Below are positions 6,820 to 12,168 of a stretch of 12,168 bases of DNA, one piece after another (position 1 is the first letter of the stretch; each line of letters opens with the position of its first letter). Position numbers and translations under genes: made by a program. The stretch spans positions 1-12,168 of the forward strand of contig CAIRND010000430.1 in assembly GCA_903879825.1 (NCBI GenBank), written 5' to 3'. This stretch comes from an uncultured Geobacteraceae bacterium. Lineage in GTDB: Bacteria > Desulfobacterota > Desulfuromonadia > Geobacterales > Pseudopelobacteraceae. The notes beneath the pieces are model-generated. The model saw only the letters and a list, made by a program, of their open reading frames with translations. It ran no database searches and had not been told where the DNA came from.

Positions 6820-7953
6820 GTGGCAAACGGCGAAAAGCGTGATTATTACGAAATACTGGGGGTTCATCGTAATGCCTCAGAAACAGAGATAAAAAAAGCC
6901 TTCCGTAAGGTTGCTATTCAGCATCACCCCGACAAGAACCCTGGTGACAAATCAGCTGAAGACCGCTTCAAAGAAGCGACCGAAGCCTATGAAGTACTTT
7001 CCGATTCCCAGAAACGAGCTCAGTATGATCAATACGGCCATGCAGGTGTTTCCGGACCGGGGGGATCTTCAGGTGCCGGTTTTGGTGGTTTTGGCGCAGG
7101 CACCCCATTTGGTGATATCTTCGGTGATATCTTCGGCGACATCTTCAACGGTGGCGGCGGTGGTCGTGGCCGTACTCAGGGGAGACGCGGAGACGATCTT
7201 CTCTACAATATGGAGATCAGCTTTGAAGAGGCCGCTTTCGGTGTTGAAAAAAAGATCGAAGTTCCGTTTGCCAAGCGCTGTGCCAGCTGCAACGGTTCCG
7301 GCTCAAAGCCCGGTACAGACCCCAAGGTTTGTCCAACGTGTCGTGGTGCGGGACAAGTTCGCTACCAGCAGGGTTTTTTCAGCGTCAGCAAGACGTGCGG
7401 TCAATGCAACGGCGAAGGCAAGGTAGTTGAAAATCCCTGTCCTGACTGTCGCGGCAAAGGGAGCATAAAGGACACCAAAACTCTCTCCGTAAAAATTCCG
7501 GCAGGAGTTGAAACTGGTTCTCGGCTCAAGGTTACCGGTGAAGGCGGCCAGGGCAAAGGCGGTCCCAACGGTGATTTGTATGTGGCTATAAATGTTAAGG
7601 ATCACGCGATTTTTCAGCGTGAGGAGAATAATGTCATCTGTGAAATCCCGATCAGTTTCATTCAGGCTTCGTTAGGGTGTGAGCTTGAGGTTCCGACTCT
7701 TGATGGTAAAGTTGCCATGAAGATACCGGATGGGACCCAGTCAGGAAAGATCTATCGCCTGAAAGGCAAAGGAATTCCTTCGCTTCAGGGATATGGTCGC
7801 GGTGACCAGTTAGTGGTTATCCGGATCGAAACTCCAACCAACCTTAACAAAAAGCAGAAAGAATTATTGGAAGAGTTCGCCAGGATCAGCGGTGAGGACG
7901 TTCACCCTATGAAAAAGGGGTTTCTTGATAAAGTTATGGATTTTATAACCTAG
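6820..7953 (+). CDS. dnaJ: Chaperone protein DnaJ (Hsp40, type I)
   Basis: DnaJ delivers substrates to DnaK and stimulates its ATPase. All parts of a type I protein are present in 377 residues: the J domain with HPD at 36-38, a Gly/Phe-rich stretch (about 75-125) with three DIF repeats, four CXXCXGXG zinc-binding motifs starting at C154, C171, C193 and C207, and the C-terminal substrate-binding beta domains (from KTLSVKIPAG) ending KVMDFIT. The start is GTG at 6820, giving MANGEKRDYYEILG, with AAAGGA at 6807-6812 placed 7 bp upstream; no better ATG fits the J domain. It is the last gene of the chaperone operon, 105 bp after dnaK and followed by a terminator hairpin. The GTG start and the upstream palindromes could make its output lower than that of dnaK. 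Confidence 0.98.
   Translation: MANGEKRDYYEILGVHRNASETEIKKAFRKVAIQHHPDKNPGDKSAEDRFKEATEAYEVLSDSQKRAQYDQYGHAGVSGPGGSSGAGFGGFGAGTPFGDIFGDIFGDIFNGGGGGRGRTQGRRGDDLLYNMEISFEEAAFGVEKKIEVPFAKRCASCNGSGSKPGTDPKVCPTCRGAGQVRYQQGFFSVSKTCGQCNGEGKVVENPCPDCRGKGSIKDTKTLSVKIPAGVETGSRLKVTGEGGQGKGGPNGDLYVAINVKDHAIFQREENNVICEIPISFIQASLGCELEVPTLDGKVAMKIPDGTQSGKIYRLKGKGIPSLQGYGRGDQLVVIRIETPTNLNKKQKELLEEFARISGEDVHPMKKGFLDKVMDFIT
7111..7146 (+). repeat. Three 12-bp tandem repeats coding the DIF motif in dnaJ
   Basis: GGTGATATCTTC occurs twice (7111-7122, 7123-7134), followed by GGCGACATCTTC (7135-7146). They encode three G-D-I-F units in the Gly/Phe region. E. coli DnaJ has similar repeated DIF/DVF motifs that regulate the DnaK cycle, so this is conserved function rather than random slippage, although the near-identical DNA could change copy number. 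Confidence 0.85.
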
Positions 7954-7960
7954 TTTTTTG

Positions 7961-7985
7961 ATGAGGCCGCCACTGGCGGCCTCAT
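7961..7985. terminator. Terminator hairpin after dnaJ
   Basis: ATGAGGCCGCC (7961-7971), loop ACT and GGCGGCCTCAT (7975-7985) form a perfect 11-bp GC-rich stem 8 bp after the dnaJ stop. The downstream side is only TTAT, so forward release would be modest. A T6 tract at 7954-7959 lies upstream and becomes A's in the opposite transcript. It marks the end of the chaperone operon. Confidence 0.75.
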
Positions 7986-8022
7986 TTATCGCTTGCCTCA
8001 ACCTTCGATCTATTTTAGTATC

Positions 8023-8052
8023 TTGACCAATTCAGGCGGCTTTTAATATATT
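8023..8052 (+). promoter_or_regulatory. Sigma-70-type promoter for the small membrane protein/cytochrome genes
   Basis: TTGACC (8023-8028), an 18-bp spacer and TATATT (8047-8052) are each 5/6 to consensus. TAATAT at 8044 is an alternative -10 with a short spacer. Transcription would begin near 8059, leaving a leader of about 67 bases before the ATG at 8127. Confidence 0.55.
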
Positions 8053-8058
8053 AGACAT

Positions 8059-8126
8059 CATGCCGTTTACTAGGGTTGCAACCAAAAAGTAGCGTCATCA
8101 ACGGACAGACCCTGTAGGGGTACCCC
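8059..8126 (+). promoter_or_regulatory. Possible structured 5' leader masking a ribosome site
   Basis: The predicted leader contains nested complementary segments: CCGTT with AACGG as an outer pair and TACT with AGTA inside it, plus the self-complementary GGTTGCAACC. Near the start codon, AGGGG (8116-8120, 6 bp from ATG) is the ribosome site. It lies inside the palindrome GGGGTACCCC (8117-8126) and can also pair with ACCC (8109-8112). These competing pairings could control translation. A 10-codon frame ATG 8060 to TAG 8092 also lies in the leader. It matches no riboswitch consensus I know. Confidence 0.35.
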
Positions 8127-8465
8127 ATGGATAAACAGCAGTTGCTAGAAAAAGTCACCGAAACGCTTCGCCCTTTTGAAACATCGAACCTGATGGAAAC
8201 CATGCAACACCTGAGCATCAAACAGATCTTTTCCCACCCGGCCGTAATTATTATTTTAGTTGCTATCTTTTTTTTCGGAGTGGTTAAACGCTCAAAAACA
8301 GCTCTGCTGAGTCTTTTCTCGCTTATCTGCTTTACCACCATCATGCGCTATGCCATGCCAGCACCTGGTGATAATCTTACAATTTCATCAATGCTTCCAT
8401 TTATTGGCGGTGGACTGCTGCTTGGTGGAGTCGTAATATATTTTTCTCTCATAAAATCTGACTGA
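8127..8465 (+). CDS. Small three-helix membrane protein, function unknown
   Basis: I do not recognise a family for this 112-residue protein. The first 37 residues are polar and amphipathic (DKQQLLEKVTETLRPFE). Three hydrophobic segments follow at about 38-53, 58-73 and 89-109, with short charged turns (KRSK at 54-57), so it should be an inner-membrane protein. There is no haem motif and no obvious enzyme signature. AGGGG lies 6 bp before the ATG. It starts about 170 bp after dnaJ beyond a terminator and its own promoter candidate, and 92 bp before a membrane-anchored cytochrome in the same direction, which suggests a link with electron transfer at the membrane, by context only. Confidence 0.72.
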   Translation: MDKQQLLEKVTETLRPFETSNLMETMQHLSIKQIFSHPAVIIILVAIFFFGVVKRSKTALLSLFSLICFTTIMRYAMPAPGDNLTISSMLPFIGGGLLLGGVVIYFSLIKSD

Positions 8466-8557
8466 CGTGTCTCCCAGATTAACAAAGGTGCGTGTGCAAA
8501 CTGTTTTTCTGCTAAAAGCGTAGAATAATATTTTTTTACATTTCAAAGGGACTTGAT

Positions 8558-8869
8558 ATGAAAATTGATAAACGAGATTGGATGTTTATAGCGGTCGTGG
8601 TAGTCGTGTTGGGGATATTTTTCGGGATTTCCGGGAAAGAAAAAACGACAAAAGTGCCAAGCGATCAGATGCATAAGATTTCATACGATGCTGCATATAA
8701 AAATGCACCCGGCCCTGATGCTTCGATGTTCAAACGAGCATTTTTCAAGCCGGACAAAAAAGCGGCCGAGGTCTACTGCGAGCCGTGTCACAAGGAAAAA
8801 GGGGTTCCGTTCCCCCCAAATCATCCTTCCAAGAATCGCTGCCTGTTTTGCCACAAGTTCAAAAAATAG
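8558..8869 (+). CDS. Small membrane-anchored dihaem c-type cytochrome
   Basis: This 103-residue protein has an N-terminal hydrophobic segment (about residues 8-24) after the basic start MKIDKRD. It is probably an uncleaved signal anchor, as no clear AXA cleavage site follows. The periplasmic part ends with two haem-attachment motifs, CEPCH (74-78) and CLFCH (95-99); H39 and H89 are possible distal ligands. It would be matured by the Ccm/Ccs system and carry electrons at the periplasmic face. Partner proteins are unknown. AAAGGGA (8545-8551) is 6 bp before the ATG. The 92-bp upstream gap is AT-rich with a weak TAATAT at 8526 but no convincing promoter, so cotranscription with the membrane protein upstream is likely. 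Confidence 0.88.
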   Translation: MKIDKRDWMFIAVVVVVLGIFFGISGKEKTTKVPSDQMHKISYDAAYKNAPGPDASMFKRAFFKPDKKAAEVYCEPCHKEKGVPFPPNHPSKNRCLFCHKFKK

Positions 8870-8879
8870 GATCTGTTAC

Positions 8880-8920
8880 GCACAGGGTCACGGAGACAAC
8901 TTGTCTCTGTGGCCCTGTGC
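8880..8920. repeat. 20-bp inverted repeat between convergent genes (possible terminator or dispersed repeat)
   Basis: GCACAGGGTCACGGAGACAA (8880-8899) and TTGTCTCTGTGGCCCTGTGC (8901-8920) pair over 20 positions with two G-T pairs and one central base. It sits between the cytochrome stop (8869) and the ylqF stop (8934). No T tract follows on either strand, so intrinsic termination is uncertain. The near-perfect symmetry could serve both strands, or be a MITE/REP-type insertion. Confidence 0.75.
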
Positions 8921-8933
8921 ATAAATACAACTA

Positions 8934-9806
8934 TTACTCTGCGTCTATTTCTTCATCAGGAACCGTTGTCACAGCCGCTTGAACCGGTTCTTCCAGGCTG
9001 ATACGTCCGAGTTTTCCCGCCCGCAATTCCCTCAAGAAAGCTTCTGCCGCACGGTGTACGTCAATTTCTCCACCCGACATCAGACATCCGAGGCGCCTGC
9101 CTATGGTTTCGAGCATATCGGTCGGAGTAACGGGCAACTCGGATAATTTGTATCGTATCTTCAGCAGTTCCGGATATCTCTCCATCATATACTCGGCCGC
9201 AAACAGACCAACGCAGGTGTAATCAAGCGCGCTTGCGCTGATAGCACCGCTTGTCGCCAAGCGATACGCAACGGCTTGATCGTCCATATTCGGCCAGAGA
9301 ATGCCGGGCGTATCTGAAAGCACAATGCCGTTTCTCAGATCGATTTGCTGACCGCACGTGGTGATTGCCGGCTTGTCACCGACCTTGGCCATGCATTTCC
9401 CTGCCAGGGTGTTGATCAACGTCGATTTACCGGTATTGGGTATGCCAAACACCATGACCCGCAACGGCCAGCCCGGTCGTCCGCGATGAGGCACCGTTTT
9501 CTGACAAAGCTTGATCAGTGACTTTGCATCGGCATGTACTCGGGCAGACAGCGGCAGGGCACACACTCCTGACTCACGTTCATAATGACGCACCCAAGCC
9601 TTGGTTATGGCTGGATCTGCCAGGTCGTGTTTATTTAACACCTTGATACATGGCTTGTTACGGCGCATCTCATCAAGCTGGTGATTGGAACTGGAGGAGG
9701 GGAGTCGAGCATCAAGAACCTCGATAATCACATCGATCTTGCGGATCGCTTCCGCCATCTTTTCCTGCGCCTTCCCCATATGTCCCGGATACCATCTAAT
9801 CGTCAT
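8934..9806 (-). CDS. ylqF: Ribosome biogenesis GTPase YlqF (RbgA family)
   Basis: This is a circularly permuted GTPase needed for late assembly of the 50S subunit in Bacillus subtilis. The permuted motif order is visible in 290 residues: G4 NKHD (58-61), G5 SA (87-88), G1 GIPNTGKST (121-129), then G3 DTPG (165-168). The N-terminal signature IRWYPGHMGKAQ is diagnostic of the family. The G2 region reads KPAITTCGQQ where PGVT-x-GQQ is usual, a mild variation. The C-terminal about 100 residues form the helical RNA-binding region, with a short acidic tail. AAAAGGGA lies 8 bp before the ATG. It is 14 bp downstream of the THUMP methyltransferase gene, the third gene of the minus-strand operon, so two neighbouring genes act on the large subunit. 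Confidence 0.94.
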   Translation of the reverse strand: MTIRWYPGHMGKAQEKMAEAIRKIDVIIEVLDARLPSSSSNHQLDEMRRNKPCIKVLNKHDLADPAITKAWVRHYERESGVCALPLSARVHADAKSLIKLCQKTVPHRGRPGWPLRVMVFGIPNTGKSTLINTLAGKCMAKVGDKPAITTCGQQIDLRNGIVLSDTPGILWPNMDDQAVAYRLATSGAISASALDYTCVGLFAAEYMMERYPELLKIRYKLSELPVTPTDMLETIGRRLGCLMSGGEIDVHRAAEAFLRELRAGKLGRISLEEPVQAAVTTVPDEEIDAE

Positions 9807-9820
9807 GTTTTTTATCCCTT

Positions 9821-11080
9821 TTAATATAAATCATACTTCAGCAGACGGCACTCAATTGCACCGTTATACAGAACATAGCGCCTGGAAGCTTTCAGGCCGA
9901 TATATTTAGCCAATTCAAGATTGCCGGTAAGGACATATCCGGTCCAGCCACGACAATACTTTTTCATGATATCACCAATCTGACAGTACAACTCTCGCAG
10001 ATCTTCTTCTTCTCCCAGTCGTTTGCCATAGGGAGGATTGATGATGACTACTCCTTTGTCACCTTCCGGCCTGAACTCCTGCAGTGCCGCGTGAAAAAAG
10101 TGGATCTGCCCTTCCAGTCCGGCTTTTGAGGTATTTCTTCCCGCCAGCAATAGCGCCCGGTTGTCGAGGTCATACCCGGTTACTAAACCTACCGGCAACC
10201 TGCGAATGCCCGCTTCGGCATCTGAACATATTTTGTCCCAGAGCGCCTTGTCAAAATCCAGCCAGCGCTGAAAGCCAAACGAGCGCTGCAAACCGGGAGG
10301 CATATGTGCCGCCACAAGCGCGGCTTCAACAGGAATCGTACCAGAACCGCACATGGGGTCGGCCAAAGGTATGGAACCATCCCAACCGGTCAGGGCGACA
10401 ACGGCTGCAGCCAGAGTCTCACGTAACGGCGCTTCGTTCCGTTCCAATCGATAACCGCGACGGTCAAGTGAATCGCCAGAACTATCAAGGCTGACCGTGC
10501 AGACATTTTTATGAAGATGAACATTGATGCGGACATCCGGCGAGGCGGTGTCTACATTCGGGCGACTGCCGCATGCTTCGCGGATACGATCGACAATGGC
10601 ATCTTTGGTTTTAAGTGCCACAAAACCGGAGTGTGTCAGAGCCGAATCACGGAGCGAGCAATCAACCGCCAGAGTCATATCGGGAGTAATTAGATTCTGC
10701 CATGCGATGTCATGTACTCCGGCATACAGTTCAGACGGACCCGCGCAGGGGAACTGTGACAGCTGAACCAGCACCCGACTGGCTGTTCGCAGCCACAAAT
10801 TGGCACGATAAAGTCCGGCTCGGTCGGTACTGAAAGCGACCCCACCCTTACCCGGTTTCGCGTCGCAGAGCCCGAGTGTTCCCAGTTCCGCCGCTGCCAG
10901 TTCTTCAGCACCGCGAGGCACAGCAGCAAAGCAATTGTGCAAAGCATTCTGTTTCGGAATCAGAGCCGCCGCTCCCTCTGAATTATGGACAGTCGAGGGC
11001 TCTACAGCCACGGTGGTTCTGTTTTTTGATGAATTATTGGTGTGTATTCCTGATCGTAAAATGTGGCTCGATTTACTCAT
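9821..11080 (-). CDS. THUMP-domain class I SAM-dependent RNA methyltransferase (RlmL-like)
   Basis: This 419-residue protein is predicted to methylate guanine N2 in 23S rRNA, like the RlmL half of E. coli RlmKL. After an unconserved-looking leader (residues 1-45, Ser/Asn-rich), the THUMP/ferredoxin-like RNA-binding part begins at NCFAAVPRGAEELAAAELG. The Rossmann methyltransferase domain follows, with the SAM loop DPMCGSGTIPVEAAL from D241 and the catalytic NPPYG at 348-352, the NPPY form used by base-N methyltransferases. It lacks the RlmK domain of the E. coli fusion, as is usual outside gammaproteobacteria. Its ATG overlaps the coaE stop by 8 bp and GGGGAG lies just upstream inside coaE, so translation is coupled. 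Class is sure; the exact target base is inferred. Confidence 0.92.
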   Translation of the reverse strand: MSKSSHILRSGIHTNNSSKNRTTVAVEPSTVHNSEGAAALIPKQNALHNCFAAVPRGAEELAAAELGTLGLCDAKPGKGGVAFSTDRAGLYRANLWLRTASRVLVQLSQFPCAGPSELYAGVHDIAWQNLITPDMTLAVDCSLRDSALTHSGFVALKTKDAIVDRIREACGSRPNVDTASPDVRINVHLHKNVCTVSLDSSGDSLDRRGYRLERNEAPLRETLAAAVVALTGWDGSIPLADPMCGSGTIPVEAALVAAHMPPGLQRSFGFQRWLDFDKALWDKICSDAEAGIRRLPVGLVTGYDLDNRALLLAGRNTSKAGLEGQIHFFHAALQEFRPEGDKGVVIINPPYGKRLGEEEDLRELYCQIGDIMKKYCRGWTGYVLTGNLELAKYIGLKASRRYVLYNGAIECRLLKYDLY

Positions 11081-11705
11081 TGCCGCTCCCCGTTTCTTTT
11101 GCCCAGACAGTTTCCAACACTATCCGCGTCTCTGTTTCAGTCCCGCTATTGTCGATAACCACACTTCCGTAGCGTTCTTTTTCCGAAAGAGGCATCTGGC
11201 TGTTTATCATGCGCTCTGCCTGCTCACGGTTTATGCTGTCACGCCGCATAAGCCGCTCCAGCTGAATCCCTGGGGTAACCGTCACCACCCAGAGAGTATC
11301 AACCCGTTCAACCGCACCCGCTTCAATAATAAGCGGAGCCATGTAGATCAGGCGTGAATGGCCAACCGCTCCCGCCTGAGCAATGTGCTCTTCAGCTATT
11401 CTTCGTATTTCAGGGTGGATTATTGCTTCAAGGAGACGCCGTTTTTCAGGGTCTGCAAAGATCAGCGCAGCAAGATATTTACGATCAAGTACGCCTTCAG
11501 GAGTTATAACTTCACGACCAAAAAGTGAGGTAATTTGTTGCAAAGCAGGACTGCCAGGCAGCACGGCATCACGGGCGAGCTGGTCAGCATCAATAACAGG
11601 AACACCCTTCTCTTTAAAAAACATGGCAATAGAACTCTTGCCAGTGGCGATCCCGCCCGTTAAACCGATAACTTTAATTTCACCATGTTTATATCTTTGT
11701 GTCAT
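11073..11705 (-). CDS. coaE: Dephospho-CoA kinase
   Basis: CoaE phosphorylates dephospho-CoA on the ribose 3' hydroxyl with ATP, the last step of coenzyme A synthesis in the cytoplasm. The P-loop GGIATGKS is at residues 17-24, preceded by IGLT, and IDADQLARD (38-46) is the conserved CoA-site motif. The middle holds HPEIRRI and the lid-like LERLMRRD. At 210 residues it is a normal length. I chose ATG 11705; the frame stays open to a TTG at 11747, but that start has no ribosome site and adds 14 residues not typical of the family. The sequence before 11705 is purine-rich (GGGTGGATGGA). It is first in the minus-strand operon. The tRNA-Arg fragment lies divergently upstream, and I saw no convincing minus-strand promoter in the gap. 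Confidence 0.94.
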   Translation of the reverse strand: MTQRYKHGEIKVIGLTGGIATGKSSIAMFFKEKGVPVIDADQLARDAVLPGSPALQQITSLFGREVITPEGVLDRKYLAALIFADPEKRRLLEAIIHPEIRRIAEEHIAQAGAVGHSRLIYMAPLIIEAGAVERVDTLWVVTVTPGIQLERLMRRDSINREQAERMINSQMPLSEKERYGSVVIDNSGTETETRIVLETVWAKETGSGNE

Positions 11706-11759
11706 TCCATCCACCCTCGCACCGCACAATAGCAGAGCAAACGGCAAAAAGACAGATTA

Positions 11760-11788
11760 TTGACTTGAGTTGACAGGCTAAATAGTGT
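11760..11788 (+). promoter_or_regulatory. Weak candidate promoter for the tRNA-Arg fragment
   Basis: TTGACT (11760-11765) is 17 bp from TAGTGT (11783-11788). An overlapping better -35, TTGACA (11770-11775), has only TACCAC at the right distance. The -10 is poor in both cases, so the choice is uncertain, but a -35-like pair 55-70 bp before a tRNA gene fits a tRNA promoter. Confidence 0.35.
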
Positions 11789-11828
11789 AATTACCACAGT
11801 CTCAAAAATGTCTATCAGGTTTTCACAC

Positions 11829-11869
11829 GGGCGGTTAGCTCAGCTGGATAGAGTACAGGCCTCCGAAGC
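11829..11869 (+). pseudogene. tRNA-Arg(CCG), 5' part only, broken in the anticodon stem
   Basis: Bases 11829-11867 fit a tRNA exactly: acceptor 5' strand GGGCGGT, U8 and A9, D stem GCTC/GAGT with a GG-containing loop, anticodon stem CAGGC (11856-11860) and loop CTCCGAA with anticodon CCG (11863-11865). The 3' stem strand should read GCCTG but only GC (11868-11869) matches before the sequence turns into ATATG. No T-arm GTTCGA-type sequence, acceptor 3' strand complementary to GGGCGGT, or CCA is found in the remaining 299 bases. It cannot make a normal tRNA as it stands. Explanations are a recombination junction at the anticodon loop (integrase crossover), a deletion, or an intron whose 3' exon lies beyond the window. 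Confidence 0.85.
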
Positions 11870-11885
11870 ATATGTCCATAACTGT

Positions 11886-11926
11886 AAAGCCTTGTGAATA
11901 GTCCATTCACAAGGCTTTTTTATTTT
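11886..11926 (+). terminator. Strong intrinsic terminator after the tRNA fragment
   Basis: AAAGCCTTGTGAAT (11886-11899), loop AGTCC and ATTCACAAGGCTTT (11905-11918) form a perfect 14-bp stem followed by TTTATTTT. It begins 16 bp after the point where the tRNA breaks off, so transcription from the tRNA promoter would stop here. It may be the original tRNA terminator, in which case an internal deletion removed the tRNA 3' half. Confidence 0.9.
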
Positions 11927-11930
11927 ATAG

Positions 11931-11950
11931 TTTCAGACAATTTCAGACAT
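11931..11950 (+). repeat. Tandem 10-bp direct repeat near the junction
   Basis: TTTCAGACAA (11931-11940) is followed directly by TTTCAGACAT (11941-11950), nine of ten bases identical and one helical turn apart. Short tandem sites on one helix face near a tRNA junction resemble integrase arm-type sites. With two copies only, chance is possible. Confidence 0.45.
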
Positions 11951-12024
11951 TAAAAAGTCCTTCAAGGCACCCTACGTTTGTCTCATGTGCCTAGAACCCA
12001 ATACACCCTTTCTTCCAAGTATTA

Positions 12025-12168
12025 TTAGAATGTCAACGAAGGAGTTTCTCTTTCAGGGATGATGACAAATGGCCCTATTGGAAGCGCCTGAATAATACGC
12101 CTTGCATTGACATTAAGTGACTTTGTCAGATTTTGATGAATTCTCTTCAGATTTATCTTTAACAGGAG
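12025..12168 (-). CDS. C-terminal end of an unrecognised protein (5' end outside window)
   Basis: A minus-strand frame runs from the window edge through 47 codons to TAA (12027-12025), with a second in-frame TAA directly after it. The end reads NARRIIQALPIGPFVIIPE then RETPSLTF, a protein-like mix of charged and hydrophobic residues. No start codon with a ribosome site lies inside, so the gene would begin beyond 12168. I recognise no family. Forty-seven open codons in AT-rich DNA is suggestive but not decisive. It would be transcribed toward the tRNA junction. Confidence 0.45.
   Translation of the reverse strand, partial: LLLKINLKRIHQNLTKSLNVNARRIIQALPIGPFVIIPERETPSLTF

Larger units (their letters stand above)
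11870..12168. other. Putative foreign segment joined to the tRNA anticodon loop
   Basis: From 11870 on the sequence no longer continues the tRNA. It holds a terminator, a short direct repeat and the end of an unrecognised minus-strand ORF, and it looks AT-richer than the upstream genes. This fits the edge of an integrative element or a rearranged remnant. No integrase gene is visible here, so the assignment is tentative. Confidence 0.4.

Noticed and set aside
8060..8092. Ten-codon leader peptide (ATG to TAG)
   Set aside because: Too short, no ribosome site, and no run of a single amino acid codon that would indicate attenuation; mentioned only as part of the leader.
8466..8557. Possible GEMM-type (cyclic dinucleotide) riboswitch before the cytochrome gene
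   Set aside because: Only GGTGCGTGTGCAAAC loosely recalls the GEMM core; the paired helices and the second conserved block are not found in this 92-bp gap.
10935..11357. 140-codon plus-strand frame opposite coaE and the methyltransferase
   Set aside because: It lies antisense to two well-supported genes and shows no domain or ribosome site.
11706..11747. TTG start extending CoaE by 14 residues
   Set aside because: No ribosome site before it, and the added residues do not fit the CoaE N terminus, which normally begins shortly before the P-loop.
11870..12168. CRISPR array suggested by the short direct repeat
   Set aside because: Only two adjacent 10-bp copies without spacers or a longer repeat unit.

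Overview
The window looks like a chromosomal segment of a Geobacter-type bacterium (Desulfuromonadota/Geobacterales) or a close relative. This is inferred from gene content and style: a CIRCE-controlled hrcA-grpE-dnaK-dnaJ cluster, a small membrane-anchored c-type cytochrome with two CXXCH haem sites, a DUF523/DUF1722 protein and moderate G+C. No database search was possible. Most of the window is ordinary conserved chromosome.

Layout. 1-1308 holds the C-terminal half of a P2-type cation-transporting ATPase that begins before the window. 1338-3001 holds a two-gene unit with overlapping stop and start: a cytidylate-kinase-like protein, then a TudS-like (DUF523) plus DUF1722 protein. 3028-7985 is the heat-shock chaperone cluster: promoter, CIRCE operator, hrcA, grpE, a candidate internal promoter, dnaK, two REP-like palindromes, dnaJ and a terminator hairpin. 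8023-8869 carries a promoter, a possibly structured leader, a small three-helix membrane protein of unknown function and the dihaem cytochrome. A 20-bp hairpin at 8880-8920 separates these genes from the convergent minus-strand set coaE - THUMP RNA methyltransferase - ylqF (11705 down to 8934), which is tightly packed like one operon.

The right end differs. A tRNA-Arg(CCG) gene starts at 11829 and reads well through the anticodon loop. It stops matching at 11870, inside the 3' strand of the anticodon stem; the rest of that stem, the variable loop, T arm and acceptor 3' strand are not found in the window. What follows is a strong intrinsic terminator, a 10-bp direct repeat and AT-richer DNA with the C-terminal end of an unrecognised minus-strand ORF running off the window. 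The best reading is a junction made by integration or deletion at the tRNA anticodon loop, possibly the edge of an integrative element.

How the genes work together. HrcA represses its own operon through CIRCE. GrpE, DnaK and DnaJ form the Hsp70 cycle. The minus-strand operon combines the last step of CoA synthesis with two ribosome-related functions (23S rRNA modification and 50S assembly). The kinase-like/TudS-like pair could act in nucleotide or thio-nucleotide metabolism, but that is inference from adjacency.
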